The translations under genes and the position numbers were made by a program. The notes beneath the pieces are model-generated. The model did not search any database, was not told the origin of the DNA, and saw only the letters and a list, made by a program, of their open reading frames with translations. A stretch of DNA of 64,000 bases from Leeuwenhoekiella aestuarii (GTDB lineage: Bacteria > Bacteroidota > Bacteroidia > Flavobacteriales > Flavobacteriaceae), in NCBI RefSeq assembly GCF_004104055.1, contig NZ_QOVJ01000008.1, forward strand, positions 1 through 64,000, written 5' to 3'. Numbering within the stretch: the first letter of the stretch is position 1; every line of letters starts with the position of its first letter. This document shows positions 25,613 to 34,500 of this stretch, piece by piece.

Positions 25613-28600
25613 TTAAAAGCTGGTTTTAACCCCTACTGAAATCGTGCGTGCCTGCGGATAGGTAAAACGGAATTCGCGAATCCCATTGCGTCCCGCTGGC
25701 GATTTGTCTTTATACCAATAGGCTACATTAGATACATCTAGAAATACGGAAAGTTGGTCTAATGGAACCTTCAGGGTACTTACGGGAATAGTGTAAGTCA
25801 GGTTGATGTTGCTCAGTTTGACAAACGTAGCGTCATACAGGTATTTACTCATGTTTGCGGCTATAGGATTGCTGCTGCTCACTAAAGGCTGTAAGGCCGA
25901 AGTGTCTCCCGGGCCTCTCCAATAATCAAACGCATTCACCGAAAGGTTTCTACTCGTGGTAAAGTTGTACTGCGAGATCAGCTGGTAATCGGCCAAGTAC
26001 TCCCCGCCTATTTGGTACGAACCGCGTACACTCAGGCTCAAACTGTTCCCAAACTGAAAACTGGTGCTGAAACCTCCATAGGCATCCGGCTGACTGTCGC
26101 CAATGGGTTGCCAGTTGGCTTCGGTGTATAAGGAGCGGTAGGTTGCAAGGTCATAAACCTGATCATTATACCGAATCATATCTCTTCCCGTTGCCGGATC
26201 GATACCTGCCCAATCCAGACCCCAGATCGCAGAGGTACTATACCCGATGCGTTGCGCCAGGGCACGAGCCGCGGTAGAATAATCACTTCCTAAACCAACC
26301 AGGTCGGTTACCTCATTCTTAAGGGTTGCAATATTAAAGCTGGTATTCCATTTAAACTTCTTGCTGTCTACCCATTGTATACGCGCGCTCAACTCCAGCC
26401 CGGTGTTGTACATCTGCGCAGCATTGAGTTGCAGGCTGCTGTATCCGTTTTCTGAAGGAATTTCACGCGAGGTGATCAGGTCTCTCAAATCGTCGTAATA
26501 GTATTCTGCAGTAAGCTGTAAACGCCCAAACAGGTTGATATCAAGTCCTGCATTGTACTTATTGTTACGCTCCCAACTCAAATTAGGGTTGGGTGCTGCA
26601 CTAGGCGTTGCTTCCGTTAGGCCGTTATAGCCCGAGTTGATGCGGCGGTTGTACAAACCTAAGGCACGGTACGAACCTATACGCGAATTCCCGGTGCTTC
26701 CGTAACTGGTGCGCAGTCGTAAAAAGTCTAACCAGGGCGCGTCGTTCAAAAAGTTCTCTTTAGACACTACCCAGCTTAAACCGGCACCTCCGTTATAGGC
26801 GACATTACTGGCGCTTCCAAAGACCGAACTCTCGTCTCTTCGGAAGTTGGCTAAGAAGTAATACTTGCCCTTATAATCGTAATTCAACTGCCCGTAAAAC
26901 GAAACGCGCGAGTTGTTATTAATGTCGGTACGGTAGGTTTGATTGCTGAAACGCTCATCAGCAACCGTATCGGGATCATCATCCTGCAGCGCATCGGCTA
27001 CGGCATTGAGCACCTCCGGATTTGTAAATCCGGTTCCTGAAGCAAAGTCCAGATCGGTTTGCTCCTCACTCAGTTCGAGTCCGCCCAGAACATCAAAACC
27101 GTGATCGCCCCATTGTTTTTCATAAAACACCTGTGTTTGCCAGTTCCAGCGGGTGCTGTTACGCCCGTTGATGATGCGACGTCCCCAACGCGGATAGGTT
27201 GTTCCATCCAGCACAAAGCTTCCATTCCCTCTTCCGCTTTCATTAGCGCCTGAGAAATACCGGTCTTGCTCTTTTTCTTTATAATCCAAACCGAATAAAG
27301 ACGAAATCTTCAAACCTTCAGTCACCTGATAGTTCACGTTAAAGCTTCCTAAGAGTCCGTAACTGCTATTGTCGTTTCGGTTTTGTGCGATGGCGGCTAG
27401 CGGATTGGCCACAGTGTTTACTCCGAGTAAGGCAAACGAACCGTCTTCGTTATACGGACTCAAGCGCGGTACAAAGGCATAGCCGTAATAGATGTTAGGT
27501 TGGGTACGTTTATCATAACTGGGAGAAAGGGATAAGCGAAAATCCAACTTCCCAAGGTCATACCTCAGGTTGATGTTGGCATTTACCTGTTTATTTTCAT
27601 TCCCCATTTGCGGCTCATCGATATCCAGATAGGTCACACTCGCCCGGTAGTTAAAACGTTCTGAAGCGCCCGAAGCACTCAGGTTGTATTTGGTATATAC
27701 GCCGGTCGTGTTTAAGAGGTCAAACCAGTTGGTATTTACCCCATTCTCCGGAAGTAACGTCCCCCGGGTATTGCGTAAAAATTCATTGCGCAGTTGGGTG
27801 TATTGCGGTCCGCTCAAATACTGAATCTGATTGATCGCTTCAGAAACCCCAAGCTGGGTAGAGAAATTGTAACGGGTCTTGCCGCGTTTTCCTTTTTTGG
27901 TGGTGATGATGATCACCCCATTGGCTCCATCGGCACCGTAGATTCCCACCGCAGCAGCATCTTTTAGTACATTGATGCTTTCAATATCTCCGGGAGCGAT
28001 CTTAGACAGCGGATTGTTAAACGACTCTCCGGCAACCCCTCCCCCATCAAAAAAGCTATTATCTATCCCGGTTTCTTCTGTCATGATCACGCCGTCAATA
28101 ATGATGAGCGGCTGGGTAGAAGTCCCCAGTAAGGAGTTATTTAATGGGGTTAACGAGCCTTGCCCTCTAATGTCAATTCGCACCGGTTCACCCACGCCCG
28201 AAGTATTCTCTATCAGTACCCCGGCTACCTGCCCTTCCAGCATTTTATCGATGCTTTCTGAAGCCTGCTCTACGGGTATTTCTTTATCAGTCACGGTAAC
28301 TATACTTCCTACCACTTCCTCCTTTAGCTTTTGAGTGCCATATGACGAGGTAATCACTACCTGATCCAGTTCATTTTGCGCTTCTTCCATCTGAATGTCT
28401 AATCGGCTGCGTGATCCTAAAGTCACGAGTTGGGTTTTCATTCCCAGATAGTTTACCTCCAGCTGTAAGGCATTCAGAGCTACGGCCTGTACCAAGTACT
28501 TAAAGTTTCCGGCTGCGTCGGTCATCACTCCCTTTCGGGTATTTACCACAGTAAGCGTAGCGCCAGGCAAGGGATTGCCATAGGTATCGTGTACAGTCCC

Positions 28601-28969
28601 GGTAATCATTCGGCTTTGCTCTTGATTTTGTAAAGCCGGTTTTTGTCCTAAAATGATAATCTGCTTACCTTTTATCGTATACCGGTAGGGTAATTCGGAA
28701 AAAACAGCATCTAATAATTGAACAAGTTCTGTATCTGTAGGTGTTTTTTGTAAACTGGTGTTTAAAGTAATCTTACTGGTATTATATACAAAACGGTAAT
28801 CTGTTTGTGCCTCTACCAAAGCTATCAGTTGGTCCAGACTTTGAGGAACCTGATCTATTTTAACCTTTATTTGTTGTGCTTGAAGCGTTGTAGAAAGACT
28901 CATTAAAAGCATTCCAAAAAAGAACAAGTGGTAAGGTAGGGTCCATACCCGTAGTTTAGTTTTTATCAT
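25613..28969 (-). CDS. SusC-type TonB-dependent transducer with STN domain
   Basis: A 1118-residue outer-membrane protein: signal peptide about 1-31 (TTLQAQ), STN signalling domain about 33-112 (VKIDQVPQSLDQLIALVEAQ), carboxypeptidase-regulatory-like domain about 121-200 (ITGTVHDTYGNPLPGATL), plug about 205-330 (VVITSSYGTQKLKEEVVGS, YGADGANGVIIITTKKG) and barrel. The STN domain passes the ligand-bound state to FecR in the periplasm and so to the ECF sigma factor. Encoded 10 bp after the FecR gene. What it imports is not evident; no glycosidase lies in the operon. Confidence 0.94.
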   Translation of the reverse strand: MIKTKLRVWTLPYHLFFFGMLLMSLSTTLQAQQIKVKIDQVPQSLDQLIALVEAQTDYRFVYNTSKITLNTSLQKTPTDTELVQLLDAVFSELPYRYTIKGKQIIILGQKPALQNQEQSRMITGTVHDTYGNPLPGATLTVVNTRKGVMTDAAGNFKYLVQAVALNALQLEVNYLGMKTQLVTLGSRSRLDIQMEEAQNELDQVVITSSYGTQKLKEEVVGSIVTVTDKEIPVEQASESIDKMLEGQVAGVLIENTSGVGEPVRIDIRGQGSLTPLNNSLLGTSTQPLIIIDGVIMTEETGIDNSFFDGGGVAGESFNNPLSKIAPGDIESINVLKDAAAVGIYGADGANGVIIITTKKGKRGKTRYNFSTQLGVSEAINQIQYLSGPQYTQLRNEFLRNTRGTLLPENGVNTNWFDLLNTTGVYTKYNLSASGASERFNYRASVTYLDIDEPQMGNENKQVNANINLRYDLGKLDFRLSLSPSYDKRTQPNIYYGYAFVPRLSPYNEDGSFALLGVNTVANPLAAIAQNRNDNSSYGLLGSFNVNYQVTEGLKISSLFGLDYKEKEQDRYFSGANESGRGNGSFVLDGTTYPRWGRRIINGRNSTRWNWQTQVFYEKQWGDHGFDVLGGLELSEEQTDLDFASGTGFTNPEVLNAVADALQDDDPDTVADERFSNQTYRTDINNNSRVSFYGQLNYDYKGKYYFLANFRRDESSVFGSASNVAYNGGAGLSWVVSKENFLNDAPWLDFLRLRTSYGSTGNSRIGSYRALGLYNRRINSGYNGLTEATPSAAPNPNLSWERNNKYNAGLDINLFGRLQLTAEYYYDDLRDLITSREIPSENGYSSLQLNAAQMYNTGLELSARIQWVDSKKFKWNTSFNIATLKNEVTDLVGLGSDYSTAARALAQRIGYSTSAIWGLDWAGIDPATGRDMIRYNDQVYDLATYRSLYTEANWQPIGDSQPDAYGGFSTSFQFGNSLSLSVRGSYQIGGEYLADYQLISQYNFTTSRNLSVNAFDYWRGPGDTSALQPLVSSSNPIAANMSKYLYDATFVKLSNINLTYTIPVSTLKVPLDQLSVFLDVSNVAYWYKDKSPAGRNGIREFRFTYPQARTISVGVKTSF

Positions 28970-28979
28970 TAGCTATAAA

Positions 28980-30095
28980 TTAATGGTTGGTGTTAGGTTT
29001 GGTTAGGGTAATATGCTGACCATGGATCTCATACACAAAATCTGTATCCAACTGAAGTACTTGAAGGAGCTGCTCTATGCCTAAATCAAGTTTTACAGCA
29101 CCGCTAAAGCTTTGCTGTGCCAACTGCGGATAATGGTTATGAATCTTTACATTATAATGCCGCTCTAGCTTTTTTAAGATTTCCGTACATGGCGTATTAT
29201 CCAATAACAGCTCACCGTAAATCCAGGCGATTTCTTGCTCTATATTGCCGGCCTTTTTGGTAAACTCCTGAGTGTTTCGGTTATAAGAAGCCAACTCTCC
29301 CGGGATCAATACCATACCAGACTTGTGTATTTTATTTTGATGAAGCCCTACAGAGCCTTCTTCCAATGCGGTCTCAATAAAACCAGATTCTGCATAAGCC
29401 TTGACATTAAAGCGGGTGCCCAATACGGCTACAGTTAGGGGACCGGTATGCACCTGAAAAGGTTTTTGAGGATTTTTAGCTACATCAAAAAAGCCTTCCC
29501 CTGTTAAACGTACTTCTCGTGTTGCTCCAGTAAAGACATTAGGAAACTCCAAAGTACTTCCTGCATTAAGGTATACCTGAGAGCCATCGGCTAACAAAAC
29601 TTTGTAGGTTTTACCATAAGGTACCGTGATGCGTTGGGGCAAAATCTGTGTACTGTCGGCACCTTTTTCGTATGTTATCTGTTGCGCAGTTGCTTCTGCT
29701 ACCTGCATACCGTTAGCAGCAGTAATCAAGACCGGTTGCTCTTTTTTTAGGGTATAAGAGTCATCTTGTGATACCTCAAGTACAATGGCATTTTCTGTTT
29801 TGGGTTCAAATGCAGATCGCGAAGCATACCAGGTGAGTGCTCCTCCAAGCAACACTAAAAAGACCGCTGCGTATCTCCAAATTTTAGTCCGACTTTGTTT
29901 CGGTTTCAATTGAGGACGTTGATTCTTTAAAAGGCTGGCATCCATCTGAGCTTCTGAAGTAAGCGCCCAGGCTGTTTTCAGTTGTATAAATTCCTGTCTA
30001 TTTCGAGGAGCTGCTTCAATCCACGCAAACAACACATCGACTTCTGCTTCTGTTGCTTCATTGTTGAAATATTTATAGAGAATAGCTTTATCCAT
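28980..30095 (-). CDS. FecR-type anti-sigma factor
   Basis: A 371-residue inner-membrane protein. Residues 1-70 are cytoplasmic and sigma-binding (FAWIEAAPRNRQEF), 73-91 form the single membrane segment, and the periplasmic part carries the FecR domain (ITVPYGKTYKVLLADGSQVY, LNAGSTLEFPNVF, GEGFFDVAKNPQKPF) and a C-terminal DUF4974 domain (TPCTEILKKLERHYNVKI). It would hold the sigma factor encoded upstream until the STN domain of the SusC protein signals. Confidence 0.94.
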   Translation of the reverse strand: MDKAILYKYFNNEATEAEVDVLFAWIEAAPRNRQEFIQLKTAWALTSEAQMDASLLKNQRPQLKPKQSRTKIWRYAAVFLVLLGGALTWYASRSAFEPKTENAIVLEVSQDDSYTLKKEQPVLITAANGMQVAEATAQQITYEKGADSTQILPQRITVPYGKTYKVLLADGSQVYLNAGSTLEFPNVFTGATREVRLTGEGFFDVAKNPQKPFQVHTGPLTVAVLGTRFNVKAYAESGFIETALEEGSVGLHQNKIHKSGMVLIPGELASYNRNTQEFTKKAGNIEQEIAWIYGELLLDNTPCTEILKKLERHYNVKIHNHYPQLAQQSFSGAVKLDLGIEQLLQVLQLDTDFVYEIHGQHITLTKPNTNH

Positions 30096-30171
30096 TGTTT
30101 TAAATAGCAGGTTTGGTCTAAGTACAACTCAGAATCAGCAAACCCTATGTTAAATTGTGATTTTTTTAAGA

Positions 30172-30777
30172 TTAGTCTAGAAAGAGTGCGATCAAAAAGG
30201 CAGGAAGGTAGTCTGAAAGTGCCTCCCGAAGGTGATTTAGAGCCCGTGTCATATGGGCTTCTACCGTTTTGATAGATATATTCAATTCGGTTGCAATCTC
30301 TGCGTTTTTTTTATACGCTACCCGCTTCATAGTATAGATAATTTGGGTCTGCTCGGGGAGTTGTTCTAAAAAACGCGAAACATTTTCTTGCAGTTCGGTA
30401 AGACTCAAACTGTCGTAATCCAATGCATTCAAGACTTCAAGATTCAGATTCTGTTCTTTTTCAGCCAATGCCACATTCCGGTAGTTCCGCACCACCTTCT
30501 CATGTTTGAGTACATTGAGACATTTAGACTTGGCTGCAGTATATAAAAAAGAGGGTATCCCTTCAGGCTTTTGAAGCTTTTCCCGATTCAGCCAAAGATT
30601 TATAAAAGCCTCTTGAGCCATGCTTCGGGCTTGCTCCTCGTCGTATACAAACTGTTTACAAAAGCCGGTGACAGCAGGATAATAGCGTTCAAAAAAGTGT
30701 GTAAAGGCCCGTTCACTTCCTCCCTTCAATTGAGAGAGAAGCAAAGCTTCAGAAGTATGATCAGGTTTAGGGGACAT
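30172..30777 (-). CDS. ECF sigma factor of the FecR-regulated operon
   Basis: A 201-residue sigma factor with region 2 (RAFTHFFERYYPAVTGFCKQ, MAQEAFINLWLNR) and region 4 (LPEQTQIIYTMKRV, AEIATELNISIKTVEAHMTR), of the FecI-like group typical of Bacteroidota SusC/D systems. I chose the ATG at 30777. An upstream TTG at 30798 lies inside a perfect TAnnTTTG promoter box and therefore cannot be the start if that promoter is used. The FecR gene follows after 76 bp. Confidence 0.93.
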   Translation of the reverse strand: MSPKPDHTSEALLLSQLKGGSERAFTHFFERYYPAVTGFCKQFVYDEEQARSMAQEAFINLWLNREKLQKPEGIPSFLYTAAKSKCLNVLKHEKVVRNYRNVALAEKEQNLNLEVLNALDYDSLSLTELQENVSRFLEQLPEQTQIIYTMKRVAYKKNAEIATELNISIKTVEAHMTRALNHLREALSDYLPAFLIALFLD

Positions 30778-30795
30778 GACAGGTAAACTTAACTG

Positions 30796-30803
30796 CAAAT
30801 ATA
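30796..30803 (-). promoter_or_regulatory. -7 box (TATATTTG) of the sigma-FecR-SusCD operon
   Basis: On the minus strand the sequence reads tatatttg, an exact TAnnTTTG. Transcription should start near 30790, giving a leader of about 13 nt to the ATG at 30777. Confidence 0.6.
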
Positions 30804-30821
30804 CTCATTATTTAGAATGAG
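30804..30821. promoter_or_regulatory. Inverted repeat next to the -7 box
   Basis: Perfect 6-bp arms ctcatt-atttag-aatgag, ending exactly where the -7 box begins. A repressor bound here would cover the -10 to -30 part of the promoter. No regulator can be named. Confidence 0.4.
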
Positions 30822-30979
30822 AATAAATAATAAAGACTTTTGTACACCAGACTTTCAACGTACAATCAATATTAGTGATTTTTTTTTCAACTCCTTGTTA
30901 GGGAAATTGGGCATTGCTATTGCCGCTTGAGACTCTTTAATATAGCAAAATAGCCATACAAAAGACAAAGAGCTAACGT

Positions 30980-31128
30980 ATTGTCATTTCAAGAGGTCAC
31001 CCTGAGTTTGATGAAGGATATTTTTGAGAACACCTGTATTCAAGAATCTGCAATCAAGCCTCATCCTGCCGCATCTTATATTCCAACTTCAGGTTCAGCT
31101 CTTCCAGAAACTTAGTGCTGCTCCCCTG
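30980..31128 (-). pseudogene. Duplicated 3' end of an RteC-type gene with flanking repeat (copy at 31 kb)
   Basis: 31054-31128 encodes, on the minus strand, the last ~25 codons of the RteC gene at 58768-59598, including the TGA and the end KLEYKMRQDEA. The flank 30980-31053 (gtcatttcaagaggtcaccc, then gaaggatatttttgagaaca) matches 58693-58767. So about 150 bp are shared. The rest of the gene is absent here. Confidence 0.75.
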
Positions 31129-31142
31129 TCTTAACATCAGCT

Positions 31143-31451
31143 TTGTATTTAACCATTTGGGGTTTAAATCCGTTGAAGAATACGGCAATTCGAAATACTA
31201 CCGTTTTTGATGATCTGGGCTTAGAACCGTCCGGTCGCTATTACGGGAAAGATCTCAACGTGATGGGTGAAGTATTGCTCTCCCGTTACCACCCCTATCT
31301 AACTGCCAAACGTAATCTAAAAACCCACGCCACTATCAATTTAAACGCCGGTGAACTTGAAGCTCTTTACAGCAATCGTTTACGCAACAGAATGCGGGAA
31401 TTGTTTAATTTGGTGGCGTTTGATCGGGAGAGTAAGGATAAGCGGAAATAA
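31143..31451 (+). CDS. Unrecognised short open frame, perhaps a gene fragment
   Basis: A 102-codon frame that opens with TTG; the first ATG is at about residue 40. The product is basic and rich in Arg/Asn near its end (LYSNRLRNRMREL) with no signal peptide or membrane segment. I do not recognise it. It starts 14 bp after the truncated RteC copy, so it may be the 3' part of a gene that lost its start in the same rearrangement. Confidence 0.3.
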   Translation: MYLTIWGLNPLKNTAIRNTTVFDDLGLEPSGRYYGKDLNVMGEVLLSRYHPYLTAKRNLKTHATINLNAGELEALYSNRLRNRMRELFNLVAFDRESKDKRK

Positions 31452-31637
31452 TATATTGTCCATTTAAATATAAGTAAATACTTATCTCCTTGTTTAAAAA
31501 TTTACTTCGATCCATTTATGAATCAAGACTCGTAATTTATAAATTAAGACTTATTACCTTTTCATTAATAAGCTTTTAAGATTTCATTTGTAATACTTGG
31601 AAAGGGAATAGATTAATTAGACCATAAATTAAGAGAA

Positions 31638-32225
31638 ATGAATAATAAAAACCTTTTTGTAATTATAGTATTACTTTTTGCCGTAAAAGCAAATAGCCAG
31701 AATGATTCTGGACCTAAATGGATATCACAGGTCTATGTTGACTTAAACGCTAGTAATAAAAGTTCTTATGAATATTATGATCTTGATAATAAGGCACGTG
31801 AAACTTCAATAAACGGTAAAGGTTCATTGGAATTGGTTTATAATATAGATTATAAAATTTTTAAAAAATTTGCTGCCGTAGGTATAGCCGGTATAGCAAA
31901 TTATAACAATCCATCTTTTGCTTCATTTAAAACAGGATTAGGTTTCAAATTATTATATGTTGATAATAAATATCATTATTTGACTCTACAGTATGGTTAT
32001 CTCACACCGTTTAATAAAAGTGATTTTAGAGAAGGTCATCAGATAAAAATTGGTCAAGTATTTGACGTAGCAAATCTGTTTAATCAAAGATTATTAGTCG
32101 GTCTTTATTATACTAATGATTTTTTCTACATGGAGAATTCAGAACCGCTAATTTCGAATGCAAGCAGATCTTTTTCATTGAATGCAAGTTCATTCGGGAT
32201 TAGTTTGGGTATGAAATTTCAATAA
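31638..32225 (+). CDS. Putative outer-membrane beta-barrel protein
   Basis: A 195-residue protein with a signal peptide (about 1-20, VKANSQ). The rest alternates polar and hydrophobic residues in short strands (LELVYNIDYKIF, YHYLTLQYGYLTPF, LVGLYYTNDFFYM) and ends with Phe-Gln (SLGMKFQ), as outer-membrane barrels do. About eight strands fit the length. No family recognised. Base composition is clearly more A/T-rich than the PUL genes, and it lies between two RteC fragments, so transfer or late arrival is possible. Confidence 0.6.
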   Translation: MNNKNLFVIIVLLFAVKANSQNDSGPKWISQVYVDLNASNKSSYEYYDLDNKARETSINGKGSLELVYNIDYKIFKKFAAVGIAGIANYNNPSFASFKTGLGFKLLYVDNKYHYLTLQYGYLTPFNKSDFREGHQIKIGQVFDVANLFNQRLLVGLYYTNDFFYMENSEPLISNASRSFSLNASSFGISLGMKFQ

Positions 32226-33051
32226 TATAGTGTAAGGGCCTGCAAAAAGCTTACTGACATCGCCTTCGCGCTTAGTAACATACTGTAAATCTTCAAAAAA
32301 CACACAAGCACAGAGTTTTCATAACAGCCTTGATCAAAAAAACTACGACAAACCTCTAAAGAACAATTCACAATCCTCCCCTATCCCCTTTGCTTTTATA
32401 TTACCAAAGTAATTGAACAGGTTCTAAGAGGAACTATAAGACTTAATCAAGCCTCATCCTGCCGCATCTTATATTCTAACTTCAGGATCAGCTCTTCCAG
32501 AAACTTAGTTCTGCTCCCCTTTCGGGCTTTGATTTCCCCATACGTTTTATAAACCCCATCCAGCTTAACATTAAAAAAATCCTCAGAGGCCAATACAGCA
32601 AAATAGCCTGTTACTTAACGTATTATTAGGAAAGTCGCATACTATGCTAATTGGTACAGCAGTAGTTATCTGATTTTAGAAGACAGTACGTATTGGATTC
32701 CATCCTGTTTGCCTTCGCTTGATCCAGCAAATATTGTGAAGTACAGTTCAAAAGTGTGTATTTCTTTTCAGACTATAAATCGGTGTCATGCCAAATTAAT
32801 CGCTTGAAGCACCAAGATCAATCCAAACGTATACAGTTAATTTTTAAATACTTAAACCAAAACCTCAATTTTTAAGATGTATTTCTAAAGAATCTTGATG
32901 AGGCCCAGTTTTTTTAAGAAAGCTTAAAAAATACGATACAAAACATTTTATCTGATTTATATGTATTTCGTCGATTATTTATTGTTATTTTAGCAAAAAA
33001 TTAAGAACAACTGCATTCTTAACCCTAGTCAACCCCAAATAAAGAATACTT
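32226..33051. other. Intergenic stretch around the RteC fragment
   Basis: Besides the RteC fragment I see no gene. A short match (agcaaaatagcc) to 30947 follows the fragment at 32607, so the repeat block may extend a little. The last 150 bp before 33052 are A/T-rich and should hold the promoter of the following operon; a box one base off TAnnTTTG (tattttag) lies near 32987-32994. Confidence 0.4.
32447..32592 (-). pseudogene. Duplicated 3' end of an RteC-type gene (copy at 32 kb)
   Basis: Minus-strand sequence from the TGA at 32447 matches the RteC gene at 58768 for about 146 bp, that is about 48 C-terminal codons (through the region read as GVYKTYGEIKARKG). It stops matching after the codons for DFF. 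The copy is longer than the one at 31 kb and in the same orientation as the full gene. Confidence 0.78.
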
Positions 33052-33564
33052 ATGAAAGTACTGACACCCCTTAAACTCATCTTTCTAATCTTTATATTCA
33101 ATTTTCAAAATAATTATTCCCAAACTTCAAAAGGTTTGGATACACAATTTGTCAATATGGGTGCTTCAGGCGGCAATCTGAAAAGCGATAAGGGTTCTGT
33201 TTCTTTCTCAGTAGGCCAAGTGTTTTTTCATTACTTAAATAATTCTCAAACTACTATATTAGCCGGTGTACAACAACCGGTGGCTTCAGAAGTTTTTTTA
33301 GGAACTGAAAAACCAGAACATAATGTGAGTATATTAGCATATCCAAACCCCATAACCGATTTTTTAATACTAGAAATTAAAGATTTTAATAATCCTAATA
33401 TCACGTATACCATTTTTGACCAAAACGGTTCACGCGTACAACACGAAGTAATTAAAACCGGAAAAACTAAAATAGCATGTCAAAGACTTCAAGCTGCTGC
33501 CTATTTTGTGATCATAATGAATAATAACAAACTCATAAAAACATTTAAATTACTTAAAACTTAA
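33052..33564 (+). CDS. Secreted protein with T9SS type A sorting domain
   Basis: A 170-residue protein: signal peptide about 1-23 (NNYSQ), a short N-terminal stretch (about 25-90, FVNMGASGGNLKSDKGSVSF, then SVGQVF and AGVQQP) that often precedes such tails, and from about 98 a Por-secretion/type A sorting domain (LAYPNPITDFLILEI, TYTIFDQNGSRV, LQAAAYFVIIMNNNKLIKTF). It would be moved across the outer membrane by the type IX system and then processed or anchored. First gene of an operon with 33571 (6 bp gap) and 34497. Confidence 0.82.
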   Translation: MKVLTPLKLIFLIFIFNFQNNYSQTSKGLDTQFVNMGASGGNLKSDKGSVSFSVGQVFFHYLNNSQTTILAGVQQPVASEVFLGTEKPEHNVSILAYPNPITDFLILEIKDFNNPNITYTIFDQNGSRVQHEVIKTGKTKIACQRLQAAAYFVIIMNNNKLIKTFKLLKT

Positions 33565-33570
33565 AAAAAA

Positions 33571-34500
33571 ATGAAATGGATTTTGATAGGTATCTTGTCG
33601 CTTTTCATCCCGGTGGAAAGCTATTCCCAAACTCCAGAAAAATTAAGTTATCAGGCCATTGTTCGCGATAGCGAAAACAATCTAATCATAGCGTCGGAAG
33701 TTGCTATTAAAATCGATATTCTTAGTGGTTCTCCTGAAGGCAATAGTCTCTATCAAGAAACTCACTATACAACAACAAACGAGAATGGTTTAGTCACTTT
33801 AGAGATTGGTACTGGTACAATTAGTTGGGGTGGTTTTGATACAATTGATTGGGGGGCAGATTCACATTTTATTAAAACACAAATAGATCCTACAGGCACA
33901 GGAAATTATACGTTAACAGGGGTCACCGAGCTTTTGAGTGTACCCTACGCTTTATATGCAAAACAGGCAGAGACCATAACAGGTACAATCTCTGCGTCTC
34001 AGGTAGCTGGTTTAAATACCATCACGTTCTCTGAAGATACAGCTTCCGTATTTGATGCTTGGGATCAGGATGTTTCTGATGATTTTGACGGTACGTATGC
34101 TAAATTGACTGGAACTCCCGAAATTTACACCAAAACTCAGGTAGACAGCATGAAGATCGCCTGGTTAAAAGAAATTGATGAAACATACCTAACCAGATCA
34201 AAAATACTGGATTTCAGAGCTTCTAGAACCATTACACCCGAAGACATAGGTAACACCATATCGTGCACAGCTAGTGCTACACTTACGATTAGTAAAGGTT
34301 TTGACACTATGAAAATTGGAGACTTTATAAATTTAGAAGCACATAACGGTTCGGTATTAACCATCGCTACAGACTCAGGTGTAAAACTCAATTATACATC
34401 AGAAAGACCGGGGGTATTGAACAGTTATTCTGGCAATGTCAATTTCGGGTTATTGAGAAAGCAGGGGCCAGACTCCTATATAATTTCGGGACAGCAATGA
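33571..34500 (+). CDS. Secreted structural protein of unknown function
   Basis: A 309-residue protein with a signal peptide (about 1-20). Residues 22-135 (PEKLSYQAIVRDSENNLI, SLYQETHYTTTNENGLVTLE, LLSVPYALYAKQAETI) are a module found at the start of many exported Bacteroidota proteins; it is followed by a loop-rich stretch and a C-terminal beta domain (DIGNTISCTASATLTISKGF) that recalls tail-fibre or adhesin ends. No enzyme motif. Encoded between the T9SS protein and the propeller protein, overlapping the latter by 4 bp. A surface or matrix role is an inference. Confidence 0.6.
   Translation: MKWILIGILSLFIPVESYSQTPEKLSYQAIVRDSENNLIIASEVAIKIDILSGSPEGNSLYQETHYTTTNENGLVTLEIGTGTISWGGFDTIDWGADSHFIKTQIDPTGTGNYTLTGVTELLSVPYALYAKQAETITGTISASQVAGLNTITFSEDTASVFDAWDQDVSDDFDGTYAKLTGTPEIYTKTQVDSMKIAWLKEIDETYLTRSKILDFRASRTITPEDIGNTISCTASATLTISKGFDTMKIGDFINLEAHNGSVLTIATDSGVKLNYTSERPGVLNSYSGNVNFGLLRKQGPDSYIISGQQ

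Noticed and set aside
30778-30798. Upstream TTG start for the ECF sigma gene (208 residues)
   Set aside because: The TTG is part of a perfect TAnnTTTG promoter box; the ATG at 30777 gives a normal family length.
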